Assembly (NCBI RefSeq): GCF_000317615.1
Contig: NC_019780.1
Coordinates: forward strand, 744,001-808,000
DNA: 64,000 bases
Reading direction: 5' to 3'
Origin: Dactylococcopsis salina PCC 8305
Lineage (GTDB): Bacteria > Cyanobacteriota > Cyanobacteriia > Cyanobacteriales > Rubidibacteraceae
Position numbers and translations under genes: made by a program. Within the stretch, counting starts at the first letter, position 1, and every line of letters begins with the position of its first letter. The notes below the pieces were generated by a model that saw only the letters and a list, made by a program, of their open reading frames with translations, did no database searches and was not told the DNA's origin. This document shows, piece after piece, positions 27,436 through 34,861 of this stretch.

Positions 27436-28365
27436 GTGCGACACGATGTTGCATTTAGAGAGTGAGTCCCTCAGAAAGACTCTGCCCAAGTGTGCATGGG
27501 TATTCCCGCTCCCAACTGCGTCGCTGGTAACGGTGGGGTGGAAAGCAGGGAGTTAAGTGTAACTATATCCTAAGTATGACTCGCCAGAAAGGGAATAAGT
27601 GCTAGGGAAAGTTCAATATGGTGAACTAACGTGAAGTGTTCGATGAGCCGTCGTAATGGTAGTCCCTATAAGTTAAGGTGAGCGTGCCGAGCGAGTAGTA
27701 AAATAGGGTTGATTAGCCACGAAAGCGAGAGCAAGTAGTGGGTTGTCAAGGGCAACGGTAAGAAGTCTCCTCTTCCAATGGAGTCTCGGAGGTCTATCCC
27801 TAAAGCATGGATAGACTAGCACACCATAAACCCTCGGCGGATAGAACACCACCTAAGTTGAGCGTATCTCTCAAATGTGAAACGTGGGTTTGCCCAATGG
27901 GGTCTGGTTTACCAGTAGGCTAACCGTAAGGGAGGCACAATTCCCCAGTGGGTATGGGACAGTCCAAAAAGCAAACGCCGTCTGCTGATTCCGTGCAGTT
28001 TCTTCTCCGACGACCTGACTTCGGATAACCGATAATCGGATTGGACAAGCAGGAACTTGAAAGCATGAGGAAAACCCTTCGGGGTATAACTTGACGGATA
28101 AGGGTTCAAAATTTGCCCTACCTGAAAGGGGAGCTAACTTGGACACGGGTGAGTCAGTAACTCGAACGATTAATTGGAACGTCTTAAAAGTCGCGCGAAA
28201 AGTTAGATTACCATATGGTAAACGTAAGTGCGAGCGGTTTAACTAACCTTGACAAGTACAAAGACAGTCTATTAGGGTCTGCTCTTGCTTGAGCCGTGTG
28301 CGGTGAAAGTCGCACGCACGGTTCTGAGGGGGGAAGGGGAGAGTAATCTCCCTAACCTACCCGAC
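27436..28365 (+). ncRNA. ORF-less group II intron
   Basis: The 5' end is GTGCGAC and the 3' end is CCTACCCGAC, both typical. Domain V (28291-28325) reads GAGCCGTGTGCGGTG, then AAAGTCGCAC and GCACGGTTCT, a good helix-internal loop-helix. Within domain IV a stump of the reverse transcriptase gene remains (28160-28240: TINWNVLKVARKVRLPYGKR), but the polymerase and maturase domains are deleted. Joining the flanks gives the same length as other copies of the host repeat, which fixes both splice points. Splicing would need a maturase supplied in trans, perhaps by the element at 42841. Confidence 0.85.
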
Positions 28366-28406
28366 AAGCCAAGTTACAATCAATCCCTCCTAACCCCCCT
28401 TTGAAA

Positions 28407-28606
28407 GCAGGGCTGTTTCATTCTCGGGGTCAAAATTGAAGGCGATCGCCTGAACCTCTTACTGTACGTTCGATCGAAGCCTTTTTCTTACTTTTTGACT
28501 AATTCATAAGAAAAAAGAGTCCTGAAATCTCCCCCATCTCCCTTGTCTCCCTTGTCTCCCCCATCTCCCTACCTCCCTTAATTTCAAAAGAATGAAACAG
28601 CCCTGC
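28407..28606. mobile_element. 200-bp MITE, 18-bp perfect TIRs, 9-bp target duplication
   Basis: Left TIR GCAGGGCTGTTTCATTCT (28407-28424) is the exact reverse complement of the right end at 28589-28606. The flanks carry the direct duplication CCTTTGAAA (28398-28406 and 28607-28615). The interior contains a HIP1 site and a CCCCCATCTCC-type minisatellite but no gene. A 9-bp duplication points to an IS4-like or similar transposase acting in trans; none is encoded here. Confidence 0.9.
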
Positions 28607-28781
28607 CCTTTGAAAGGGGGGAACAAGTTACAATCAATTCCCCCTAACCCCCCTTTGAAAGGGGGGAACAAGTTACAATCAATCCCCCCAAACTCCCCTT
28701 ATTAAGGGGGTTTAAGTAGTCACTTCTACTCGTTGTCAAAGGTTGGGGAAAAATCAAGATTTATCCCACCTTAGCAAGTTA

Positions 28782-29696
28782 TCAAATAACTGAAGCCGCC
28801 TCCACAAAAATTCGTTTAATTTCTTGATGAGATTCGCGAATTTTTTGTTCAATCCGTCGCGTGGCGGCTTCAATTTCATCAGAAGACAGTTCATCCTTAA
28901 ATTCAATATTTAATGCCAACAGAATGTCAGTGGGGCCAAGATGAAAGGTAATCGGCGCTTCCATTTTAGACACCGCTTGATCGGATTGAACAATGGTTTT
29001 AATGCTTTCTCTAATTTCTGGTGAAGCACTTTCTCCGAGTAAGAGTTCTTTGGTTTCTACGACAAGAAGGATGGCGACAATTGTTAAAATGATCCCGATC
29101 GAAATAGAAGCAACACCGTCATAAATCGGATTTTGGGTGATTTCACTAAGAAAAACGCCAGCCAACGCTAATCCTAGTCCCACTAAAGCGGCAAAATCTT
29201 CAACAATTACAATAAAAGAACTGGGGTCTTTACTTTGACGAATCGCTTTCCAAAGTCCGATATTTTTTCGCGGGTAATTTTGGTTAAATTCTCGAATCGA
29301 AACATATAAAGCCGTTCCCTCGAAAAGAGCAGCCACCCCTAACACAATATAACTCACCATCGGCGATCGAGAGGCTTGGGAATGTTGAAAACTATTGATT
29401 CCCTCATAAATCGAAACTCCTCCTCCCAAAGCAAAAATTAACACAGCGACCAATAACGACCAAAAATAAATCTCTTGGGAGTAACCGAGGGGATGTTGTT
29501 CATCTGCTGCCATTTTGCTTCGTTTCAAACCGTATAAAAGCAAGACTTCATTGGTGGAATCGACAACAGAATGAATCCCTTCCGAAAGCATAGCAGAACT
29601 GCCACTGATGGCAGCACCAACAAATTTGGCAATTCCAATACCAATATTCGCAGCCAGTGCAGCATAAATTGAGGTTTTAGAAGATTCAGATGTCAT
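28782..29696 (-). CDS. Cation diffusion facilitator family transporter
   Basis: The 304-residue protein has six hydrophobic helices, the metal-site motif SEGIHSVVDSTNEVLLLYG (HxxxD) in helix 2, DEQHPLGYSQEIYFW and a second site in VEDFAALVGL in helix 5. A cytoplasmic ferredoxin-like domain follows (MEAPITFHLGPTDILLALNI). CDF proteins export Zn, Fe, Mn or Co by proton antiport; the metal cannot be fixed from these residues. It lies between the nested repeat locus and the TA cassette series. Confidence 0.88.
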   Translation of the reverse strand: MTSESSKTSIYAALAANIGIGIAKFVGAAISGSSAMLSEGIHSVVDSTNEVLLLYGLKRSKMAADEQHPLGYSQEIYFWSLLVAVLIFALGGGVSIYEGINSFQHSQASRSPMVSYIVLGVAALFEGTALYVSIREFNQNYPRKNIGLWKAIRQSKDPSSFIVIVEDFAALVGLGLALAGVFLSEITQNPIYDGVASISIGIILTIVAILLVVETKELLLGESASPEIRESIKTIVQSDQAVSKMEAPITFHLGPTDILLALNIEFKDELSSDEIEAATRRIEQKIRESHQEIKRIFVEAASVI

Positions 29697-29796
29697 AAAA
29701 TTTAAGTAAAATTAAAATCAGGAGGTTTAGCAGAATAGGCGAGAATCCTTCGACAGGCTCAGGAACTAAACAACGATCGCGCCTTCCTCCTCTTCC

Positions 29797-29865
29797 CAAA
29801 GATGAGTTTCTAACCACAAGGGGAAGCGTGGCTTCACGACGTAAATTGACCACTCCGTAAATCAT
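29797..29865 (-). pseudogene. N-terminal stub of a clan AA aspartic protease
   Basis: About 22 codons read MIYGVVNLRREATLPLVVRN, which matches the start of small retropepsin-like clan AA proteases often paired with TA-type genes in cyanobacteria. The start codon overlaps the preceding 91-residue gene (ATGA). The catalytic DTG region and the rest are gone. In its place is a HIP1/pyrimidine-rich repeat unit, so it was probably cut by the repeat. Confidence 0.5.
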
Positions 29866-30137
29866 TGATTCTTTTGCAGACTCCGCGCTCCAAAATGATA
29901 AACGGCACGGGGCCCGATCCGAATTCCCCAAGGTTGAGCGTCAGGATGACGTTGATATAATTGAGCGGTTGCAGCCATGACTGTTTCCGCAACCTCAAAC
30001 TCTCCAGTTTCGATATCGATCGCGACAATTTTCCCTTCGTTTCCCGGCTCCACCTGCTGCCGAATCCCATTTTCATAAAGTTCTTGCCCACGGTTCGCTA
30101 ACTCTTTTTTACTGTAACGTCGCTGGCGAACTGACAT
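29862..30137 (-). CDS. Conserved small cyanobacterial protein, TA-like partner
   Basis: The 91-residue protein (RRYSKKELANRGQELYENGI, then GNEGKIVAIDIETGEFEVAE and PWGIRIGPRAVYHFGARSL) belongs to a small family I have seen upstream of clan AA proteases and other TA-type partners. It has no cysteine-rich or membrane region. Function is unknown. It is the first module of the minus-strand cassette series and overlaps the protease stub by 4 bases. Confidence 0.65.
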   Translation of the reverse strand: MSVRQRRYSKKELANRGQELYENGIRQQVEPGNEGKIVAIDIETGEFEVAETVMAATAQLYQRHPDAQPWGIRIGPRAVYHFGARSLQKNQ

Positions 30138-30217
30138 CGTGTTACCCTCAACTTCAACGCCCTCTATTGTACTACTCCATTAACCTTTAAATGATGGATT
30201 GTGCAACAGGACAAGGG

Positions 30218-30300
30218 AACAACACCACGCGATCGCGCTTCCTCCTCTTCCCACAAACACGCGATCGCGCTTCCCTACCCTTCTCCAAACAGCGATCGCC
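30218..30300. repeat. HIP1-bearing pyrimidine minisatellite (3 units)
   Basis: Three HIP1-centred units (ACGCGATCGCGCTTCC, ACGCGATCGCGCTTCCC and CAGCGATCGCC) are separated by C/T-rich spacers such as CCTCCTCTTCCCACAAAC. The array lies between the 91-residue gene and the RelE-like TA pair. Unit length is about 30-35 bases. Confidence 0.85.
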
Positions 30301-30356
30301 TCCATTCACTTCACATTAGTTACTATTTAAGTGCTAGGTTTTAATAAACTCCATCC

Positions 30357-30629
30357 TTATAAGTTTTTCAGCAATTTATCATATTCGCTATGTGAGCCAA
30401 TCCAAAACCAAACGATTGTATCTGATGTTTTCAGCACTCCTACCGCACGCCAACCAATTCCGACTCTGATCGAATACAAAGGTTCTTGAGTGTTGAGTTT
30501 CTTAAATTCTAAACTAGGATGTGTTGGATTTTCCTTCCAGAGTTTATAATTCTTCCGTGCCGTCTTTTTGACTCTCTCAGGTAATTGAGCAAAACGTTGG
30601 ACGAAATCATTAGTTAGTTCGGACTTCAT
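30357..30629 (-). CDS. RelE/ParE-family toxin
   Basis: The 90-residue basic protein has the RelE/ParE fold pattern: helices FVQRFAQLPERVKKTARKNY, then strands YSIRVGIGWRAVGVLK and DTIVWFWIGSHSEYDKL. The paired arginines and the SHSEYD end fit the YoeB/Txe-like side, which would cleave mRNA at the ribosome, but a ParE gyrase role cannot be ruled out. Its start overlaps the upstream antitoxin stop by 4 bases. Confidence 0.75.
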   Translation of the reverse strand: MKSELTNDFVQRFAQLPERVKKTARKNYKLWKENPTHPSLEFKKLNTQEPLYSIRVGIGWRAVGVLKTSDTIVWFWIGSHSEYDKLLKNL

Positions 30630-30847
30630 AGTTCATCAAAGCCCATCTCCTTAGTTTTCCCCTCGAAAGAATCATTTAAGGCTTGACGGGCTAATTCATC
30701 TAGAGAAGAACTTTGACGTTGAGATAACGTCTTTTGCCATTGAAGCTCGCTTTTAATATCTTCAATCATTTGTTTAGCTAGTTCATCTTGAAGATGTTCT
30801 GGTAAATTTTGAGCTTTATTGAAGGCTTCTGTTAATAAATTAGTCAT
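30626..30847 (-). CDS. Cognate antitoxin of the RelE-like toxin
   Basis: The 73-residue acidic protein is helical (LTEAFNKAQNLPEHLQDELA, then KQMIEDIKSELQWQKT), followed by a polar tail LDELARQALNDSFEGKT and MGFDEL. It resembles antitoxins such as those preceding RelE/ParE genes in cyanobacteria. It should bind the toxin and repress the operon. Translation is coupled to the toxin by a 4-base overlap. Confidence 0.7.
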   Translation of the reverse strand: MTNLLTEAFNKAQNLPEHLQDELAKQMIEDIKSELQWQKTLSQRQSSSLDELARQALNDSFEGKTKEMGFDEL

Positions 30848-31055
30848 GTTCTCGCTTCTATAAAAAATATCTCTTGTTTTTCTTGATCATATCGCGCCTC
30901 TCTCCTTCCGCAAACAGCGATGTGGCGAAGCCACCGCGAGTGCGAGCATCGCGCCTTATCTAGACGACGAAAGGATGCTAACGACCAAGAGAAGCGGTAG
31001 CAAACAACTTTGGCAGCCTCGCCAATATCTCTCAACCGTCCGCTTCATTGGCTAG
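30848..31055. other. Inter-module spacer with a HIP1 unit carrying the small hairpin insert
   Basis: The spacer holds one HIP1-type unit interrupted by the double-hairpin insert (30922-30949), then a stretch reading roughly as antisense coding, which has no recognisable family. I do not call a gene here. The lower end, next to the Doc gene, may contain its promoter or the end of the preceding transcript. Confidence 0.55.
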
Positions 31056-31442
31056 TTAGATGGCAGTTGTGTTCTGCTGCAACCATTCTACAAATACCTC
31101 ACGCTCTAATTTGCCCGATGCGATCGCCAACACCATACGCTCTTGTTCATCCACAGAGCCGTTAATTTCCAGCCCATTCAGAACAAGAAAAGTCTCCGTC
31201 GCGGCATGACCTGTACGTTTATTTCCATCTACAAATGGATGATTCATGATGATTGAAAACCCTAATGCTACTGACTTCTCCAGCAAATTTGGGTACAGAT
31301 CCTCTCCGCCAAACGTCATTCGAGGCTGGGCAATCGCTGATTCCAACAACCCCAGATCTCGGATACCCAATGTTCCACCAGATTGTTCAAGAATTTTGCG
31401 ATGTAGCTCTAATACCTCAATTAATGTCAAATAGCGGATCAT
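31056..31442 (-). CDS. doc: Doc/Fic death-on-curing toxin
   Basis: The 128-residue protein carries the Doc core IIMNHPFVDGNKRTGHAATE, the HxFxxGNKR variant used by Doc to phosphorylate EF-Tu. Upstream are GTLGIRDLGLLESAIAQPRM and YLTLIEVLELH, both typical of Doc. All core residues are present, so the toxin should be active. The start overlaps the antitoxin stop by 4 bases. Confidence 0.88.
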   Translation of the reverse strand: MIRYLTLIEVLELHRKILEQSGGTLGIRDLGLLESAIAQPRMTFGGEDLYPNLLEKSVALGFSIIMNHPFVDGNKRTGHAATETFLVLNGLEINGSVDEQERMVLAIASGKLEREVFVEWLQQNTTAI

Positions 31443-31645
31443 GCCAAACGCCGATATAGTTCAGCGTTTTTTTCCAACACATAATCGGCTGCATTAACGA
31501 AATCGCCTTTTTGTAGATTTAGCCAATCCTCTAGGCTTGCCTTCAAAAGCACTTCAGTTGCAATGCCATGCACTCTTGCTAAATTCTGTAGCTTTTGGAA
31601 TTGGCTGTCTGAAAGATCGATTGTAATATAAGTCACAGCTACCAC
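31439..31645 (-). CDS. Antitoxin of the Doc module
   Basis: The 68-residue protein has an N-terminal DNA-binding strand/helix (TYITIDLSDSQFQKLQNLAR) and a C-terminal helix (NAADYVLEKNAELYRRLA) likely to bind Doc. It is not a Phd homologue by sequence but resembles the small ribbon-helix-helix-type partners of Doc genes in cyanobacteria. The operon begins here; the upstream side is the HIP1 minisatellite. Confidence 0.75.
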   Translation of the reverse strand: MVAVTYITIDLSDSQFQKLQNLARVHGIATEVLLKASLEDWLNLQKGDFVNAADYVLEKNAELYRRLA

Positions 31646-31696
31646 TCTCCGAATGTTTCTAGGTCAAGTTTAACATTCACTCCTAACCGATAATCT

Positions 31697-31905
31697 CGCT
31701 TCCCCCTCCTTCTCCAAAACAGCGATGTGGCGAAGCCACCGCTCTCCGAGCATCGCGCTTCCCTTCCCAAACAACGATCGCGCTCCCCTCTCCTTCTCCA
31801 AAACAGCGATGTGGCGAAGCCACCGCTCTCCGAGCATCGCGCCTCCCTTCCCTTCCCAAACAGCGATCGCGCCTTCCTCCTCTTCTCAAACAGCGAGGCT
31901 CTACA
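31697..31905. repeat. HIP1-bearing minisatellite with two hairpin inserts
   Basis: Units of CAGCGAT(CGC)-type with C/T-rich spacers recur six times. Two units are split by the 27-bp double-hairpin insert (31727-31753 and 31812-31838). The array ends in CGAGGCTCTAC followed by a diverged conserved end to about 31935, similar to the end of the next array (32811-32850). Confidence 0.85.
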
Positions 31906-31960
31906 GATCGATCTCAGACTGATGTGCTTTTAACTAATTAGTTTTGTCTAGATTTTCCAG

Positions 31961-32260
31961 TTAATCTGGGTTAAGCGATTTGTTAGCTGTAGTATCATAT
32001 AAGCTACCAGATACGTACTTATGAAGGATGCTCGATACAAGTGTTTGATAGGGGATACCTTCCTCTAATGCACGCCTTTGTAAGGCTTCTAGATCACGTG
32101 AGGAGATGCGAATATTGATGCGTTTATCTTTTTTGAATGTCTCTTCAGCAGCTTTCGCAAGTTCCTCTTTTCGCTGTGGCGTGACAACAGACTTAAGCTC
32201 TCCTGCTTCGAAATCACGCAGAATCTCTTTTTCTTCCGCATTTAGTTTCATTTGACTCAT
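31961..32260 (-). CDS. CopG/BrnA-like antitoxin
   Basis: The 99-residue protein has a helical N-terminus and a ribbon-helix-helix part: KRINIRISSRDLEALQRRAL, then EEGIPYQTLVSSILHKYV, as in CopG-type antitoxins of BrnT-like or DUF4258-like toxins. It follows the toxin gene with a 4-base overlap. The C-terminal 15 residues are polar. It probably autoregulates the pair. Confidence 0.75.
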   Translation of the reverse strand: MSQMKLNAEEKEILRDFEAGELKSVVTPQRKEELAKAAEETFKKDKRINIRISSRDLEALQRRALEEGIPYQTLVSSILHKYVSGSLYDTTANKSLNPD

Positions 32261-32535
32261 GAATTGCCTCCAAGGTATTGTTTGGTTGCTTTTCTACTGG
32301 GAATCACCGTTTTTAAAAAGATTTCATCATCATTTTCTACGTATGGGACTAAATAGGCATATTCATCAACCTCTACAACAAATATCCGTTGACTTGGATA
32401 TTTAACTTGGTTGGGGTGTTCAATATCGTCCAGCAATCGTCCCTTTTGTATGTTAAACAAAATATCCTCAAAAGATATCTGACGGTCTTCTATAAGTTGC
32501 TGATTTTTTTGGGAGTTCCAGTTGAAAGGCTTCAT
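32257..32535 (-). CDS. BrnT/DUF4258-like toxin
   Basis: The 92-residue protein begins MKPFNWNSQKNQQLIEDRQI and continues SFEDILFNIQKGRLLDD, the pattern of small BrnT-like toxins, and ends with the strands RIFVVEVDEYAYLVPYVEN and FLKTVIPSRKAT. It is the upstream gene of the pair, the usual order when the toxin is BrnT-like. Ribosome-independent RNA cleavage is the family expectation; the active residues are not assignable here. Confidence 0.75.
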   Translation of the reverse strand: MKPFNWNSQKNQQLIEDRQISFEDILFNIQKGRLLDDIEHPNQVKYPSQRIFVVEVDEYAYLVPYVENDDEIFLKTVIPSRKATKQYLGGNS

Positions 32536-32609
32536 GAGGTTGAGTTTAACAGATATGTGTGCTTATTGGCATCATTTCTAGTCGCCTTCTCCAACAAGAC
32601 TTCATTAAA

Positions 32610-32850
32610 ACACGCGATCGCGCTTCCCTCTCCTTTCCAAACAGCGATCGCGCCTCCCTCTCCTTCTCAAAAACAGCGCTCTCCTCTCCTTCCCTTTCTC
32701 AAAAACAGCGATCGAGCTTTCCTACCCTTCTCCAAAACAGCGCTCGCGCCTCCTCCCCTTTCCACACAAACAGCGATCGCGCCTTTCCTCCCTTCCACAT
32801 CAACACCGAGGCTCTACGGCTCAGTCTGGAGACCTACGCGCTTTTGGGGT
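32610..32850. repeat. HIP1-bearing minisatellite
   Basis: About six units of AACACGCGATCGCGC or AACAGCGATCGCGC/AACAGCGCTC with C/T-rich spacers (TTCCCTCTCCTTTCC-type). The end carries CGAGGCTCTAC (32808-32818) and a diverged conserved segment to about 32850, like the end at 31935. It separates the BrnT-like module from the next pair. Confidence 0.85.
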
Positions 32851-32900
32851 TGGCGAAAAAGTTATTAGAATTATTAATTCAGAGACTTTAAGGTCTGGAA

Positions 32901-33089
32901 TCAATCAATGTTTTTATTCTCTATTTCGCTTTCTCGCCAGGCTTTGAAAGCACGAGCAGCAGCTTTATCGTTTTCGTCAAGTCCTCGGCTTAAGATTTCG
33001 CGAAATGCTTCTTCGTCCTGTGTTTCTCGAAAGTAGGCTCGTAGCTGCTGGTTTGTCATGGACTTAATATTAGGTTTAGGATTAGCCAT
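32901..33089 (-). CDS. DUF6887-like small protein
   Basis: The 62-residue acidic protein reads MTNQQLRAYFRETQDEEAF and ILSRGLDENDKAAARAFKAW. It resembles DUF6887 proteins, which occur in two-gene TA-like units in cyanobacteria. It overlaps the preceding gene by 8 bases. Function is unknown; an antitoxin-like role is inferred from layout and charge. Confidence 0.55.
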   Translation of the reverse strand: MANPKPNIKSMTNQQLRAYFRETQDEEAFREILSRGLDENDKAAARAFKAWRESEIENKNID

Positions 33090-33273
33090 CTGATAGCACG
33101 TCTCCTTTTGCAGTAATTAAAAAAAAGCGTTCGTCTTCAACACCAAATTGGACATATAAATGGTGTGGCGGTCTCTCGTCTATTCTAACAATAGTGATTG
33201 GTTCTTTGAGATATTCTGTAAGCCAGTGGGTTACTTCATAAAGTTGCTCAATCTGTGCAGGTGTTGGCTTCAT
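33082..33273 (-). CDS. Small TA-like partner protein
   Basis: The 63-residue protein (TPAQIEQLYEVTHWLTEYLK, then ITIVRIDERPPHHLYVQFGV) is not one I can name with confidence. It has a helical first half and a beta-rich second half, and is coupled by an 8-base overlap to the DUF6887-like gene. It may be the toxin-like member of this pair. It starts the module nearest the 33.4-33.8 kb minisatellite. Confidence 0.5.
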   Translation of the reverse strand: MKPTPAQIEQLYEVTHWLTEYLKEPITIVRIDERPPHHLYVQFGVEDERFFLITAKGDVLSDG

Positions 33274-33367
33274 GAGTCAGTGCTAGTAGATATCAGAGGG
33301 TCACTCAACAGTTTAAGAATATCACAGTTTCAACCGTCTCTAGGTGCACTCACGTCTGAATTCTAAA

Positions 33368-33757
33368 CGCGATCGCGCTTCCTCCCCTTTTCCAAAACAA
33401 CGATCGCGCTCTCCTCTCCCTTCCCACAAACAACGATCGCGCCTCCTCTCCTTTCTCAAAACAGCGATCGCGCTTTCCTCTCCATTTCACACAAACAGCG
33501 ATCGCGCTTCCCTCTCCTTCCCAAACAGCGATCGCGCTCTCCTCTCCCTTCCCCAAAACAGCGATCGCGCTTCTCTCCTCTTCCCCAAAACAACGATCGA
33601 GCTTCCCTCCCCTTCCAGACAAACAGCGATCGCGCCTCCTCCTCCTTCCCAAACAGCGATCGCGCCTCCTCCTCCTTCCCAAACAGCGATCGCGCTTTCC
33701 TCTCCATTTCACACAAACAGCGATCGCGCCTCCCTCTCCTTCCCAAACAGCGATTAG
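33368..33757. repeat. Longest HIP1-bearing minisatellite, about 12 units
   Basis: About twelve units of roughly 30-37 bases, each with ACAGCGATCGCGC (or CGATCGAGC in one) and a C/T-rich spacer such as TTCCTCTCCATTTCACACAA. The last unit ends CAGCGATTAGC just before the second R-M system. Frames across it give repetitive arginine/serine-rich ORFs on both strands, which I take to be meaningless. Confidence 0.9.
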
Positions 33758-33789
33758 CTAGTTTACCTTTCTAGCTTTCAGAAAAAATA

Positions 33790-34845
33790 CTATAGTAGCG
33801 CTAATTCCTTTTGTATAAATTGTTCTTGATAATCTTCAGGATATAACTGTTTTTTCTTTTGAGTAATTACTTGATCAAGATCAACTTTTTTAAACTCTTT
33901 TTGTTGCTCGGTTAAATCAATATAGCTCAACATTTTTTGAGCGATTGCCCTGATGACAGACACTGGAACACTATTCCCAAATTGCCTCCAAGCCTGACAA
34001 TCACTAACTGGTATCACAAAAGATTCAGGAAAACCTTGCAATCTGGCACATTCTCTGGGAGTTAATACTCTAGGATTTTTATTGGCTTGTTCTACTAAAA
34101 CTTCTGACCCATCTTTATAATACCTAGCTGATATTGTACGAGTATAGGAACTGTTTCTATTAACTAATGAAAAACCAAAACCATTTCCTCTTTTTCGATG
34201 TGCTTTCTTTCTATTTTGATGTCCCTCCCACATTCGGTCTGTTATGGTGTACTTCTCATCAACTTCTTTCTCTAAGAGATCACCAACTTTTGCCGTTAAT
34301 TCTATAGGCTTTGGAAAATCAAAGATTAAATTTTTGTTGTTTTTGTCTTGGAAACCAACAATAAAAATTCTTTCTCGTTTCTGGGGTAAATTAAAGTCTG
34401 TCGCTGATATAATCTTCCAAGAAACAACATAGTTTAGCTTTTCTAATACATAGAGGATCATTTGTAAAGTTCTTCCTTTATCATGTCCTCTTAAACCTTT
34501 GACATTTTCTAATAAAATAGCTTGCGGTCGATGATCATTGAGAATCTTGGCAACCTGAAAAAATAATTGACCTCTTTCATCTTGAAACCCTTGTTTTCGA
34601 CCCCCTTGAGAGAAGGCTTGGCAAGGAAATCCTGCTAATAATAGATCATGGTATGGAATAGAATCAGCAGATAGTTTTGTTATATCTCCTGTAGGCATTT
34701 CGCCAAAATTAGCTTCATAAGTTCTTTGACAATGCTTATCAATCTCTGAACTGAAAACACACTTTCCACCTAATTCTTCAAAAGGAATACGCATTCCACC
34801 AATACCAGCAAACAGATCAATGAATTTTAATTGTTTTTTCTCCAT
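33790..34845 (-). CDS. Type II DNA (cytosine-5) methyltransferase
   Basis: The 351-residue enzyme has KFIDLFAGIGGMR (I), AGFPCQAFSQGG with catalytic cysteine (IV), LLENVKGLRGHD (VI), QKRERIFIVGFQD (VIII) and AWRQFGNSVPVSVI (X). The target-recognition region is short (about residues 195-270), fitting a single-target enzyme. It lies 16 bases downstream of a nuclease-like gene on the same strand and is the modification half of the pair. Confidence 0.92.
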   Translation of the reverse strand: MEKKQLKFIDLFAGIGGMRIPFEELGGKCVFSSEIDKHCQRTYEANFGEMPTGDITKLSADSIPYHDLLLAGFPCQAFSQGGRKQGFQDERGQLFFQVAKILNDHRPQAILLENVKGLRGHDKGRTLQMILYVLEKLNYVVSWKIISATDFNLPQKRERIFIVGFQDKNNKNLIFDFPKPIELTAKVGDLLEKEVDEKYTITDRMWEGHQNRKKAHRKRGNGFGFSLVNRNSSYTRTISARYYKDGSEVLVEQANKNPRVLTPRECARLQGFPESFVIPVSDCQAWRQFGNSVPVSVIRAIAQKMLSYIDLTEQQKEFKKVDLDQVITQKKKQLYPEDYQEQFIQKELALL

Positions 34846-34861
34846 TTTCCAATTATTTTAG

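Larger units (their letters stand above)
27423..28740. repeat. Composite repeat locus hosting a group II intron and a MITE
   Basis: The host is a copy of the ATACCATTTTGG element (start near 27423). It is split by a group II intron (27436-28365), resumes at AAGCCAAGTTACAATC, and is split again by a 200-bp MITE (28407-28606). It then ends in two further TTACAATCAAT...CCCCCCTTTGAAAGGGGGG units to about 28710. No coding sequence is supported. The matching right terminal inverted repeat of the host is not seen. Confidence 0.8.

Noticed and set aside
27871..28146. ORFs on the minus strand inside the first group II intron
   Set aside because: They lie in structured intron RNA, have no family resemblance and overlap the intron domains.
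30844..31035. 63-residue minus-strand ORF between the RelE-like and Doc modules
   Set aside because: It runs through a HIP1 unit and its hairpin insert and has no family resemblance or clear ribosome binding site.
31683..32868. Small ORFs in both directions across the other minisatellites
   Set aside because: All are repeat translations, rich in arginine or serine, without a conserved start.
33344..33757. Long open frames on both strands across the HIP1 minisatellite
   Set aside because: They are translations of a 30-37-bp repeat (arginine/serine-rich and repetitive), occur in overlapping frames on both strands and have no homology pattern.
33368..33757. CRISPR array
   Set aside because: The repeated part is only the HIP1 core plus a few bases, unit length varies and the spacers are similar low-complexity C/T tracts; there are no cas genes nearby.
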